In this document: positions 1 through 9,130 of the stretch, piece by piece
Layout: every line of letters begins with the position of its first letter
Numbering within the stretch: position 1 is the stretch's first letter
Assembly: GCF_003144035.1 (NCBI RefSeq)
Contig: NZ_QFWT01000003.1
Coordinates: forward strand, 1 to 64,000
DNA: 64,000 bases
Direction of reading: 5' to 3'
From: Vibrio albus
GTDB taxonomy: Bacteria; Pseudomonadota; Gammaproteobacteria; Enterobacterales; Vibrionaceae
Notes under the pieces: generated by a model
The model's input: only the letters and a program-made list of their open reading frames with translations
What the model was told of the DNA's origin: nothing
Database searches by the model: none
Translations under genes and position numbers: made by a program

Positions 1-201
1 CAACACTACGTGCTGGATGTGGTTTTCAAAGAAGATGACTCAAGGATCATGTTAGAAGGAGCGGTAGAAAATATCGCTCTGTTCAGACGGTTTGTTATGA
101 ACATGCTGAAGCAGTGCCACTGTGGTGCCCCAAGTCAGCGAAACAAGTTGAAAAAAGCTGGCTGGAGCGATGATTACCGGGCCCAGGTTTTCTTTGGTTA
201 A
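1..201 (+). CDS. ISAs1-family transposase, C-terminal fragment (cut by window edge)
   Basis: The frame is open from the first base and ends with TAA at 199-201. The residues H-Y-V-L-D-V-x-F-x-E-D-x-S-R, followed by E-N-(I/M)-A-x-x-R-R and an ML-K stretch, match the C-terminal end of ISAs1-family DDE transposases (usual form HW-LDV-F-ED-SR...N-A-x-x-R). The rest of the gene lies outside the window, so I cannot say whether the transposase is intact. The protein would catalyse cut-and-paste transposition of its IS. The family call rests on motif recognition only. Confidence 0.7.
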   Translation, partial: QHYVLDVVFKEDDSRIMLEGAVENIALFRRFVMNMLKQCHCGAPSQRNKLKKAGWSDDYRAQVFFG

Positions 202-229
202 GAACTGAGCAAAGTATGCTCCCGCCCTG
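1..229 (+). mobile_element. Right end of an ISAs1-like insertion sequence
   Basis: About 28 bp after the transposase stop the sequence reads CCCGCCCTG, ending at 229. Read inwards this is CAGGGCGGG, and ISAs1-type terminal repeats usually begin with CAG. The next bases lead into a recombinase remnant. I therefore place the IS boundary at about 229; the left end is outside the window, so the target duplication cannot be confirmed. Confidence 0.45.
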
Positions 230-235
230 ATGTAA

Positions 236-328
236 CCGGAGAAGAAGCCAAAAATTGATAACACTATACGTTATCTGGGGATTGAAATTGAAGATGCATT
301 AAAGTTATCAGTCGAAACTGATAGCTGA
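236..328 (+). pseudogene. Tyrosine recombinase/integrase C-terminal remnant
   Basis: A 30-codon open stretch ends with TGA at 326-328. It contains NTIRYLGIEIEDALKLS, which resembles the extreme C-terminus of tyrosine recombinases (S/N-T-V-R-Y-L-G-I-E-V-D-D-A-L-x-x-S-E), including the catalytic tyrosine context R-Y. Everything upstream is missing and is replaced by the IS end at about 229. The simplest reading is that the IS inserted into, or deleted, most of an integrase gene. The fragment cannot encode a working enzyme. Confidence 0.5.
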
Positions 329-527
329 AAAGCAATGAAATAAATCATGATGTGGTAGTTTTCAATTTCAATTAACTGTTGTCTGATACAAAATTACCTC
401 ATCATAATATTGAGTATCAATATTCGGTTTATTTTGGTGTATTCCCTTTAATGTCATATGTCCGTAGTTTTCTATAACAATTCCCTTCTTTTATCTGGCT
501 TAGTCTACTCTTGTTATAGGCAACCTC

Positions 528-550
528 GATAGTTCATAGCAGTAACTATC
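528..550. promoter_or_regulatory. Inverted repeat upstream of katG, possible OxyR site
   Basis: GATAGTT at 528-534 and AACTATC at 544-550 are perfect inverted arms 9 nt apart. Further ATAG tetramers lie close by (around 515, 537 and 573). OxyR sites consist of spaced ATAG/CTAT tetramers and katG is a classic OxyR target. The spacing here is not the canonical 7 nt, so the assignment is tentative. The rest of 329-593 contains no gene that I can see. Confidence 0.35.
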
Positions 551-566
551 AATTTTTCACCCATAG

Positions 567-2759
<2,193 letters not shown>

Positions 2760-2782
2760 CTGCCATAAATTCTTCATTTTGT

Positions 2783-2804
2783 AGAGGTCACCGAGGTGGC
2801 CTCT
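2783..2804 (+). terminator. Hairpin terminator after katG
   Basis: AGAGGTCACC (2783-2792) pairs with GGTGGCCTCT (2795-2804), with one G-T wobble and a tight loop. A T-rich run (tctcttttgtt) follows shortly after. Confidence 0.6.
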
Positions 2805-3006
2805 GTTCGTCTCTTTTGTTAATCAATAATTTTTTATGAACTTATGGTATTTATCTATTTTTGTGACTATATTATTAGCAAATGCTAATAATGAGCTGAA
2901 TAACTGTAAAGGTTATGTTGTATATAGCGTCTTCATATTAGCATCTTTACAGAGGTTACTGTTTTATGTAGCTATCTCAGCATTGATATTAAGAGGTGTA
3001 GACATC

Positions 3007-3708
3007 ATGGGATGTGATACGGGATTGACTCCCATTAAAAGTAAAAAAACAGAATCAACAGTTTCTAATGAGCCAGCAACGGAGAAGGTTAGTATGAGTT
3101 CAACTATGGTACGTCGCGAAATGCCAGAATTCACAATGGATGCGTTTGATGCAAAGACAGGTCATTTTACAACAGTTTCAAGCTCCGATTATAAAGGGAA
3201 ATGGGCAGTAGTCTGTTTTTATCCTGCGGATTTTACCTTTGTGTGTCCGACAGAAATTGCAGCAATGAATGCAAAATATGATGAATTTCAGAAACTGAAT
3301 ACTGAAATTCTGGCTGTTTCCGTAGACTCAAAATTTTCACACAAACGCTTTGTTGAAACAGAGCCTCTGTTAAAAGGACTGCAACTGACTATTGGTGCCG
3401 ATTCTAATCAGGAAGTGAGCAAGATGTTTGGAGTCTTAGTTGAAGAAGAAGGCGTAGCATTACGAGGTCGCTTCTTATTTAATCCAGACGGAATTTGTGT
3501 TGCACAGGAAGTACAGGCGGATTCTGTGGGCCGAAATGTGAATGAATTCTTACGTCAGGTTGAAGCATGGCAACATGCAACGAAGACTGGTGAAGTTTGT
3601 CCGGCAGGCTGGAGACCAGGTAAGAAAACCTTACCGGTTAATACTGACGCTGAGAAAATGGCAGGACATGTAGGTGATTACATTACTATCGATGAAATAA
3701 TGAGTTAA
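3007..3708 (+). CDS. 2-Cys peroxiredoxin, AhpC/TSA family
   Basis: This is a thiol peroxidase that reduces H2O2 and organic peroxides. The peroxidatic cysteine lies in FYPADFTFVCPTE and the resolving cysteine in the C-terminal GEVCPAGW, so it is a typical 2-Cys AhpC-like enzyme. Start choice is uncertain. The frame is open back to 2836. ATG 3007 has AAGAGGTG 8 nt upstream and gives 233 residues with a polar 30-residue extension beginning MGCDTG. ATG 3094 has GGAGAAGG 5 nt upstream and gives 204 residues, closer to normal family length. No ahpF reductase is adjacent, so the electron donor is unknown. The gene follows katG and ends at a strong terminator. Confidence 0.9.
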   Translation: MGCDTGLTPIKSKKTESTVSNEPATEKVSMSSTMVRREMPEFTMDAFDAKTGHFTTVSSSDYKGKWAVVCFYPADFTFVCPTEIAAMNAKYDEFQKLNTEILAVSVDSKFSHKRFVETEPLLKGLQLTIGADSNQEVSKMFGVLVEEEGVALRGRFLFNPDGICVAQEVQADSVGRNVNEFLRQVEAWQHATKTGEVCPAGWRPGKKTLPVNTDAEKMAGHVGDYITIDEIMS

Positions 3709-3726
3709 TATCACCCGACTGTGCGT

Positions 3727-3758
3727 AAAATCCATCTGTGTTTTTACAGATGGATTTT
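3727..3758 (+). terminator. Intrinsic terminator after peroxiredoxin
   Basis: AAAATCCATCTGT (3727-3739) and ACAGATGGATTTT (3746-3758) form a perfect 13-bp stem with a 6-nt loop, running into a T-rich tail. Confidence 0.85.
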
Positions 3759-3790
3759 TGTATCTTAAGTTACCTTCTCGTATTTATTAA

Positions 3791-4546
3791 TTATGGTTTG
3801 AGAAGTGTTCCTGAGTGAGCTATAAATAATTGTCCTGATGGGACTGGTTGCCAGTTTTCTTTAGTCAATGGAACACTAGAAAAGAGCACAACTTTTTGAG
3901 AATTTCCTTCTGCTTCATTGCATTGTCGAATTAAGCAATACATACCGGGAGGTTCAATTTTTCCATTAATCTGAATCCGTTTATTAGCAAAAGCGTAGAG
4001 ATAATTGCCATCACTGTAGATAAAGTTCGCAGGTCCTAATTTTGCAAGCTTGGTGAATACCTGCGTAATGGTGTTAATTCTTTGAGCCAGAGTTGGAATA
4101 CTGTTATGCCATAGTTCTTTTATATACGACATTAAATAATAGAATGCGTATTCGGAATCTGTTTCTCCGACAGGTTTATCACCTGAAAATATAATTTCTT
4201 CCCATATGTTTTTTAAGTCTCCATTATGAGCAAATACATGGCTGTGTCCTTGCAATTCACATACAAATGGCTGGGTATTTCGAAGAGCTATTTCACCAAT
4301 GGTGGCTCGGCGGATATGACAAATTACGCATTGGGTTTTATGTTTATGATTCTCTAGATGTTCTAATCGTTTGCTGAATGCTGCTGCCTCAGATTCTTTA
4401 TGAATAAGAGCTGTAGTCCCATCATATTCGGCAAGTCCCCATCCATCGCAATGATGTCCTGTTTTCCCTCCATGCTGGCTAAACTCATGTAATGAAGTTG
4501 CAGGTGAGGTTTTTATTAGGCTAGATATGGCACAAAGCTCACACAT
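3791..4546 (-). CDS. Class II glutamine amidotransferase, YafJ-like
   Basis: The 251-residue protein begins MCEL, so removal of Met exposes the N-terminal nucleophile Cys of the Ntn (class II) glutaminase fold. Family landmarks include GHHCDGWG near residue 30, HIRRATIG near 80, and THAHNGDLKN-type sequence (here VFAHNGDLKN) near 105, followed by GETDSEYAF. Such stand-alone glutaminase-domain proteins resemble YafJ/DUG3; the acceptor substrate is unknown. The gene is monocistronic, converging with the peroxiredoxin gene, and lies just left of a Tn7-like right end, so it may be cargo of the leftmost element. The 4547-4860 stretch upstream contains no recognisable gene. Confidence 0.85.
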   Translation of the reverse strand: MCELCAISSLIKTSPATSLHEFSQHGGKTGHHCDGWGLAEYDGTTALIHKESEAAAFSKRLEHLENHKHKTQCVICHIRRATIGEIALRNTQPFVCELQGHSHVFAHNGDLKNIWEEIIFSGDKPVGETDSEYAFYYLMSYIKELWHNSIPTLAQRINTITQVFTKLAKLGPANFIYSDGNYLYAFANKRIQINGKIEPPGMYCLIRQCNEAEGNSQKVVLFSSVPLTKENWQPVPSGQLFIAHSGTLLKP

Positions 4547-4860
4547 AATATATCTCTCGAATAATCACTAGTCTTATAAAAAGATGACTGAATTAGGTGA
4601 TATTTTCAAAGTTGATTTGTACTACCAAAAAACTAGACAGTGAATTAAGCGATTTTTCAATACCTGAAGTTATTCATGAATTGCTAAATTAGCAAAGTCG
4701 CTATCACGAATTTGTCCAAAATCTTCTTACGAGGCTGTGTTTGTATTGTTTGATTAGTTGAGTTGGTGTGGGAGGTGCTGTTCAGTTCAGCACAATAGTC
4801 TTGAATCTGTAAGTAGTTTTCTTTCACTAAATTCATCAAAAAATACTGAAGCATAAAATA

Positions 4861-4962
4861 GGACAGCTTATGCTTTTAATTTGGGACAATATATGCTTTT
4901 ACAGTGTTGCTAATCGATTGATCATTAGAAGGGTGCTAGGACAACTTATGCTTTCAGCGACA
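4861..4962 (+). repeat. Tn7-like right end, type A (TnsB-type repeats)
   Basis: Three direct copies of GGACAnnnTATGCTTT begin at 4861, 4884 and 4939; their TATGC cores are 23 and 55 bp apart. The array ends in CAGCGACA at 4962. It mirrors, in inverted orientation, the CCATAAAG-GTCCC repeats that start at 4978. Multiple inverted repeats at both ends and a terminal ACA are typical of Tn7-like elements bound by TnsB. I infer this is the right end of an element lying to the left. Confidence 0.6.
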
Positions 4963-4966
4963 ATCT

Positions 4967-5034
4967 TGTCGCTGAAACCATAAAGCGTCCCAAAAAAAAC
5001 CATAAAATGTCCCAATAAAACCCATAAAGTGCCC
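4967..5034 (+). repeat. Tn7-like left end with three 22-bp-spaced repeats
   Basis: The end starts TGTCGCTGAAA at 4967. CCATAAA(G/A)YGTCCC-type repeats follow at 4978, 5000 and 5022, exactly 22 bp apart. The first 11 bases are the mirror of the right end that finishes at 4962, with ATCT (4963-4966) between them. The array runs straight into a tnsA-like gene. Promoter and end are probably combined, as is common when the transposase binds next to its own promoter. Confidence 0.6.
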
Positions 5035-5078
5035 TAAACTTATTTTGGTTGTTTTTTTACAACGAAAAAGGACAGATT

Positions 5079-5441
5079 ATGTACGTTCGCAATCTTCGAA
5101 AACCTTCAGCAAATAAAAACGTTTATAAGTTTGTTAGTGTAAAAAATGGCTGCACCATCATGTGCGAAGGCTCATTGGAATATGATTGTTGCTACTATTT
5201 AGAATATTCGGATGATGTTGTTCGTTACCAGTCACAGCCGAAAGGTTACCGTTTTCCTTATCAAGGTAAAGAACATCCATACACACCTGATTTTTTAGTC
5301 CATAAGAAAGATGGAACGTCTTATCTCCTCGAAGTAAAACCACTATCAAAAACATTTAGCTCCGGATTCCAAGATATGTTTCGCCAAAAACAAACCCAAG
5401 CTGCCCCAAACCTTCTTAGCCCCAACGAACTGACCACCTAG
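5079..5441 (+). pseudogene. tnsA: TnsA-like transposon endonuclease, truncated
   Basis: TnsA makes the 5' strand cuts that release Tn7-like elements. From ATG 5079 (AAGGA ribosome site 8 nt upstream) the protein opens MYVRNLR. It carries the PDDEXK nuclease residues in order: Glu in EGSLEYD, Asp in YTPDFLV, and Glu-x-Lys in LLEVKP. After about residue 100 the similarity stops and the frame ends at 120 residues, about half a normal TnsA; the C-terminal domain that contacts TnsC is missing. No tnsB, tnsC or tniQ/tnsD follows. The remnant abuts the type-2 ileS gene. The first codons and upstream DNA recur at 19919. Confidence 0.7.
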
Positions 5442-5543
5442 CCAGTACAGCAGTAGACCAAATTAATCTAATCTGTACTTTGGGAACTTATACAGAACCT
5501 TTCCGTAGTTCTACCCCGAAATTCTCTATCGATTCATTGAAAG

Positions 5544-5565
5544 GCGGCGTTATTGCAAACGCCGC
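5544..5565 (-). terminator. Hairpin after ileS2
   Basis: GCGGCGTT (5544-5551) and AACGCCGC (5558-5565) form a perfect 8-bp stem with a 6-nt loop, just downstream of the ileS stop on the minus strand. The T-run is weak in both directions. Confidence 0.5.
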
Positions 5566-5584
5566 ACTTTTCCGGTTGTAGACG

Positions 5585-8500
5585 CTAGTCAACTTTGATT
5601 TTTGCGACTGAAATACTGACTGCTCCCATCTCTAAAACGTACTGTTCACCTGTATTTGTAGGTAACTGAAAATCCACATGTGTAGCTAAAGTCTCTGCCT
5701 GCAAATATCTTAAGTACTTTTCTATCCAATTTCTTACGTGATCTGATGTGTTCATAGACACCGAAATCTTATCCGTCACACCAAAACCGGAGGACTTTCT
5801 CAGTTTCTGAATACGGCTCACAACTTCTCGAATCATCCCTTCTGCAACCAACTCTTCTGTGAGGTTAGGTTCAAACTCCATAGAGATATAACGGTTAGAA
5901 ACCGCGTTTACCCCCTCCTTCGCCTTTCTGTAGATGACAATGTCTTCTTCTGAAAAACGTTGTCCATCAATTTCCAGAAACCCAACTTGCTGAAGTTGAT
6001 CAATATCAGTCGGTGCAAGGTTAGCAATCAGATTGGCATAGTGTTTCATTTGCTGACCCAGACGTTTTCCCAGTACTGGAAAGTTTGCCTTCGCGTAAAG
6101 GTCGATAAATTTTCCTTCCTCTGTACTAAAACTTAAGGACTTAAAGTTAAGCTCCGCTTTTATGTAATCAGACAAACGTCGAATGTCATCCAGCACTGTT
6201 TTATCTCGGTGCAGCACCGTTGACTGGCTCAAAGGTGTTTTTAGCTTTACTTTAATATCATTTCTCATTTGTCGGCCCATGATGATCAAATGTTGAAAAC
6301 TCTGAACACTTGTCTCGAGATTGGGCACCCTGAGCTCCTCGATTGTTTGAGGATAACGACGCAAATGCACCGACAATGGTCGCTGCGCATTCTCGTCATA
6401 CTCTTTAAGCTGTTGATAAATGAACTCCGACAAGAAAGGGGCAAACGGTGCCATTAACGTCGTAAACGTGTCTAGACAATAATAAAGGGTGGCGTAAGCG
6501 CTTTCCTTGTCCTTATTCATTTCAGGTTGCCAGTAACGCGAACGGTTCAGACGAATATACCAGTTGGTTAAATCTTCCAAAAACTCAAACAAAGGTGGTA
6601 CCACTTCATACAAATGGTACGCCTGCATTTCAGCGTTCACTTTTTCTTTCAAACTTTCCAAACGAGAAACAATCCACTGATCAAGTACGTTGTTTCTCGG
6701 CGCGGAGCCTTCGACTTTCCATCCGTCGATATCAGCATAGGTTTTAAAGAACTTAAATCCGTTATACCAAGGGAGCAGTACCTGTCTCACCATTTCCTGA
6801 ACGCCTTTATCAGAAAATTTCTGTTCCTCGGCTTTTACCAGACCAGAATTGATCAGGTACAATCGCAACGCATCGGCACCGTACTGTTCCATTAGGATAT
6901 CGGGAGCTGTGTAGTTTTTTAGCCGTTTAGACATTTTCTTACCGTCTTCCGCCATCACAATGCCGTTAACAATGACATTGGTGAAAGCGGGTTTACCGAA
7001 CAGGCACTCGCTCAACACTTGTAAGGTATAGAACCATCCTCGAGTCTGATCTACCCCTTCAGCGATAAACGATGCAGGAAAACTTGCTTCAAACTCTTGC
7101 TTGTTCTCGAATGGATAATGAACCTGCGCATAGGGCATTGAGCCTGACTCAAACCAACAGTCAAAGACTTCCGGTATCCTACGATACACACCATCCTCTC
7201 CGGCTAAAGTAAAAGTTAAATGGTCGATATGATCCCTATGCAAGTCTTCAATTTGAGCCCCGGTTAAAGACGTCAGCTCTTCGATAGATCCGACACAGTA
7301 TGGTTTTTCTGTAACATCATTTATCCAGATAGGCAGTGGCGTCCCCCAGTATCGATTTCTTGAAACCGCCCAATCAATCGCATTTTCCAGCCATTTGCCC
7401 ATTCGACCCTGTTGGATATGTTCTGGCACCCATTTGATTTGGTGGTTGTTTTCAACAAGTTTGCCTCTCAGTTGGGTTACACCGATATACCATGAAGGCA
7501 CCGTTCGATAGATGATTGGCGTATCAGAGCGAGGGCAAAAGGGATAACTGTGCATTAACGTGTCATGCCGATACAACAGCCCTCGTTCCTTAATGGCCTG
7601 AATTATCGATTTATCAGCATCTTTCACATAAACGTTGGCAAAATCACTCACTTCCCCAGTAAAGCGACCTCGGCTATCCAGCGGACACACACTAGCCTCG
7701 ACACCGTTTTCACGGCATACTCGTTGATCTTCCTCACCAAAAGCGGGGGCGATATGGACAATACCGGTACCACTTTCCTGCGATACAAAAGTATCCGCGA
7801 GGACTTTAAACGCACCTTTAGCTTTGTGCTGTACAAAGTAAGGAAAGATAGGCGTATAGGATTTACCTGCAAGATCTGAACCCTTAGTGGTAGCGAGCAC
7901 TTCGACTGAATGTCCTTTAGAAAAACTCTCTAATAACTCTTTAGCAATCCAAAACTTTTTACCTACAGACTGGTCGAACACCTTAACGTAATCAAAGTCA
8001 GGATTTACGCAGAGAGCAAGATTTGAAGGTAAGGTCCAAGGTGTTGTCGTCCATGCTGCGAGATAACCATCTTCGTCTTCTAGTTTAAACAGTACCGAAA
8101 TTGCGGGGTCTTGCACATCTTTGTAGTTCGATGTTGCCTCAAAGTTTGATAACACGGTTTCGAGTTCTGTTGAGTAGGCGACAACCTTTTCCCCCTTATA
8201 AACCAAACCTTTATCCCACAGCTGCTTAAACACCCACCATACGGATTCCATATACCAGGGTTCCAGAGTTCGATAGTCATTATCGAAATCTACCCAACGG
8301 CCCAGGCGGGTTATTGTTTTCTCCCACTCCTGTGTATACCGTTGAACGATACCACGGCATTCGTCGTTATATTTAGCGATACCAAACTTCTCTACCGCTT
8401 CCTTAGCCGACATCCCCAATGATTTGTCTATCTCATGCTCGATAGGAAGACCATGACAATCCCAGCCAAATCGCCTTTCAACGTAATGTCCAAGCATGGT

Positions 8501-8731
8501 TTGATAGCGAGGGATGATGTCTTTGATAGTGGAAGCAACTAAATGGCCGTGGTGGGGTAACCCTGTAGCAAAGGGAGGACCATCGTAAAATACGAACTTA
8601 GGTTTATCTTTTGACTGCTCCAGAGATGCCTGGAATACGCTGTGCGTTTCCCAGAATTGCAACATGTCATGTTCAGCATCCACAAAAGAAAAACTTGTTG
8701 ATGGAGATGCCTGTTTTTGTTTAGAACTCAT
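5585..8731 (-). CDS. ileS2: Type-2 (eukaryotic-like) isoleucyl-tRNA synthetase
   Basis: This 1048-residue class I synthetase charges tRNA-Ile. The HxGH signature is HHGH at residues 60-63 and the KMSK loop is DGKKMSKRL near residue 600, with the CP1 editing domain between and an anticodon-binding/C-terminal region after. The opening (FVFYDGPPFATGLPHHGHL, RFGWDCHGLPIEHEID) and the lack of the C-terminal cysteine zinc motif of ordinary bacterial IleRS place it in the type-2 group. Members of that group are known for low sensitivity to pseudomonic-acid (mupirocin) inhibitors. The HxGH motif is canonical. The gene lies between Tn7-like ends, next to a tnsA remnant, so it is probably a second, mobile copy. 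Its leader looks like an attenuator (8734-8942). Confidence 0.9.
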   Translation of the reverse strand: MSSKQKQASPSTSFSFVDAEHDMLQFWETHSVFQASLEQSKDKPKFVFYDGPPFATGLPHHGHLVASTIKDIIPRYQTMLGHYVERRFGWDCHGLPIEHEIDKSLGMSAKEAVEKFGIAKYNDECRGIVQRYTQEWEKTITRLGRWVDFDNDYRTLEPWYMESVWWVFKQLWDKGLVYKGEKVVAYSTELETVLSNFEATSNYKDVQDPAISVLFKLEDEDGYLAAWTTTPWTLPSNLALCVNPDFDYVKVFDQSVGKKFWIAKELLESFSKGHSVEVLATTKGSDLAGKSYTPIFPYFVQHKAKGAFKVLADTFVSQESGTGIVHIAPAFGEEDQRVCRENGVEASVCPLDSRGRFTGEVSDFANVYVKDADKSIIQAIKERGLLYRHDTLMHSYPFCPRSDTPIIYRTVPSWYIGVTQLRGKLVENNHQIKWVPEHIQQGRMGKWLENAIDWAVSRNRYWGTPLPIWINDVTEKPYCVGSIEELTSLTGAQIEDLHRDHIDHLTFTLAGEDGVYRRIPEVFDCWFESGSMPYAQVHYPFENKQEFEASFPASFIAEGVDQTRGWFYTLQVLSECLFGKPAFTNVIVNGIVMAEDGKKMSKRLKNYTAPDILMEQYGADALRLYLINSGLVKAEEQKFSDKGVQEMVRQVLLPWYNGFKFFKTYADIDGWKVEGSAPRNNVLDQWIVSRLESLKEKVNAEMQAYHLYEVVPPLFEFLEDLTNWYIRLNRSRYWQPEMNKDKESAYATLYYCLDTFTTLMAPFAPFLSEFIYQQLKEYDENAQRPLSVHLRRYPQTIEELRVPNLETSVQSFQHLIIMGRQMRNDIKVKLKTPLSQSTVLHRDKTVLDDIRRLSDYIKAELNFKSLSFSTEEGKFIDLYAKANFPVLGKRLGQQMKHYANLIANLAPTDIDQLQQVGFLEIDGQRFSEEDIVIYRKAKEGVNAVSNRYISMEFEPNLTEELVAEGMIREVVSRIQKLRKSSGFGVTDKISVSMNTSDHVRNWIEKYLRYLQAETLATHVDFQLPTNTGEQYVLEMGAVSISVAKIKVD

Positions 8732-8733
8732 AT

Positions 8734-8764
8734 TTACCTCTTAACTTAAGATCCTAAGAGGTAA
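8734..8764 (-). promoter_or_regulatory. Shine-Dalgarno-sequestering hairpin of ileS2
   Basis: On the plus strand TTACCTCTTA (8734-8743) and TAAGAGGTAA (8755-8764) are perfect 10-bp inverted arms around an 11-nt loop. In the minus-strand transcript the 3' arm contains AAGAGGTAA, the ileS2 ribosome site directly before ATG 8731. The 5' arm (CCUCUUAGG context) can instead pair with CCUAAGAGG in the upstream terminator. The pairing therefore couples termination and translation. Confidence 0.6.
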
Positions 8765-8773
8765 GTACAAAAA

Positions 8774-8792
8774 ACCCGCCTCTTAGGCGGGT
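8774..8792 (-). terminator. Intrinsic terminator (attenuator) in the ileS2 leader
   Basis: Read on the minus strand, ACCCGCC, loop TAAGA, GGCGGGT is followed by TTTTTTG. This 7-bp GC-rich stem with a U-run lies 40 nt before the ileS2 start and inside its own leader, where a constitutive terminator would shut the gene off. It is therefore best read as an attenuator. The 5' arm CCCGCC can alternatively pair with GGUGGG (8823-8818), located just after the leader ORF stop. Confidence 0.75.
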
Positions 8793-8828
8793 CTTAAAAT
8801 TTAGTTGCACTAACTATCCCACCATTTC

Positions 8829-8942
8829 TTAAGAAATGATGATAATAATTCGTTGGAAGTTAGGCGTCATATTCATAAATACAGGTTCGCACTTGCCGCT
8901 TTGTTTGTCAATCAGTGTATAAGTGAATTGGTCCACATTCAT
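8829..8942 (-). CDS. Isoleucine-rich leader peptide of ileS2 (candidate)
   Basis: The longest reading starts at ATG 8942 and gives 37 residues; shorter starts are ATG 8876 and ATG 8870. It ends F-Q-R-I-I-I-I-I-S-stop. The five Ile codons ATT ATT ATC ATC ATT occupy 8849-8835 and TAA is at 8831-8829. A run of regulatory codons for the amino acid used by the downstream enzyme, followed by antiterminator and terminator segments, is the hallmark of ribosome-mediated attenuation (compare ilvL, hisL, pheS leaders). A ribosome stalled on the Ile codons leaves GGUGGG (8823-8818) free; one that reaches the stop covers it. No strong Shine-Dalgarno is visible before any of the three starts, which is the main weakness. 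Confidence 0.6.
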   Translation of the reverse strand: MNVDQFTYTLIDKQSGKCEPVFMNMTPNFQRIIIIIS

Positions 8943-8995
8943 GTCTGTTTAGCGCATGGTTTGCAATATCAGAGGTGAACCGAACAGTCAGATTG

Positions 8996-9024
8996 TTTTT
9001 AGTTTGTAACTCGGTTTTGTCCAA
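8996..9024 (-). promoter_or_regulatory. Candidate promoter for the ileS2 leader
   Basis: On the minus strand TTGGAC (9024-9019) and TAAAAA (9001-8996) are separated by 17 nt, a moderate sigma-70 match. Transcription would start near 8988, about 45 nt before the longest leader ORF. This is sequence inspection only. Confidence 0.3.
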
Positions 9025-9130
9025 CTTCGCGTTACAACACCGATCAATGACATGTGATCACCAAGTGATTCTGTCGTACCTTAATTACTAACTGATTTCG
9101 AAAAGGGGATTGGTTTTTCGGCTTAAGAAT

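Noticed and set aside
4967..5034. 22-bp-spaced repeats considered as a CRISPR array
   Set aside because: Repeats are only about 14 bp with 8-bp spacers, sit at a transposon end, and no cas gene is nearby.
8996..9060. T-box riboswitch considered for ileS2
   Set aside because: No T-box consensus or specifier loop is visible in the leader; the Ile-codon run and overlapping hairpins favour ribosome-mediated attenuation.
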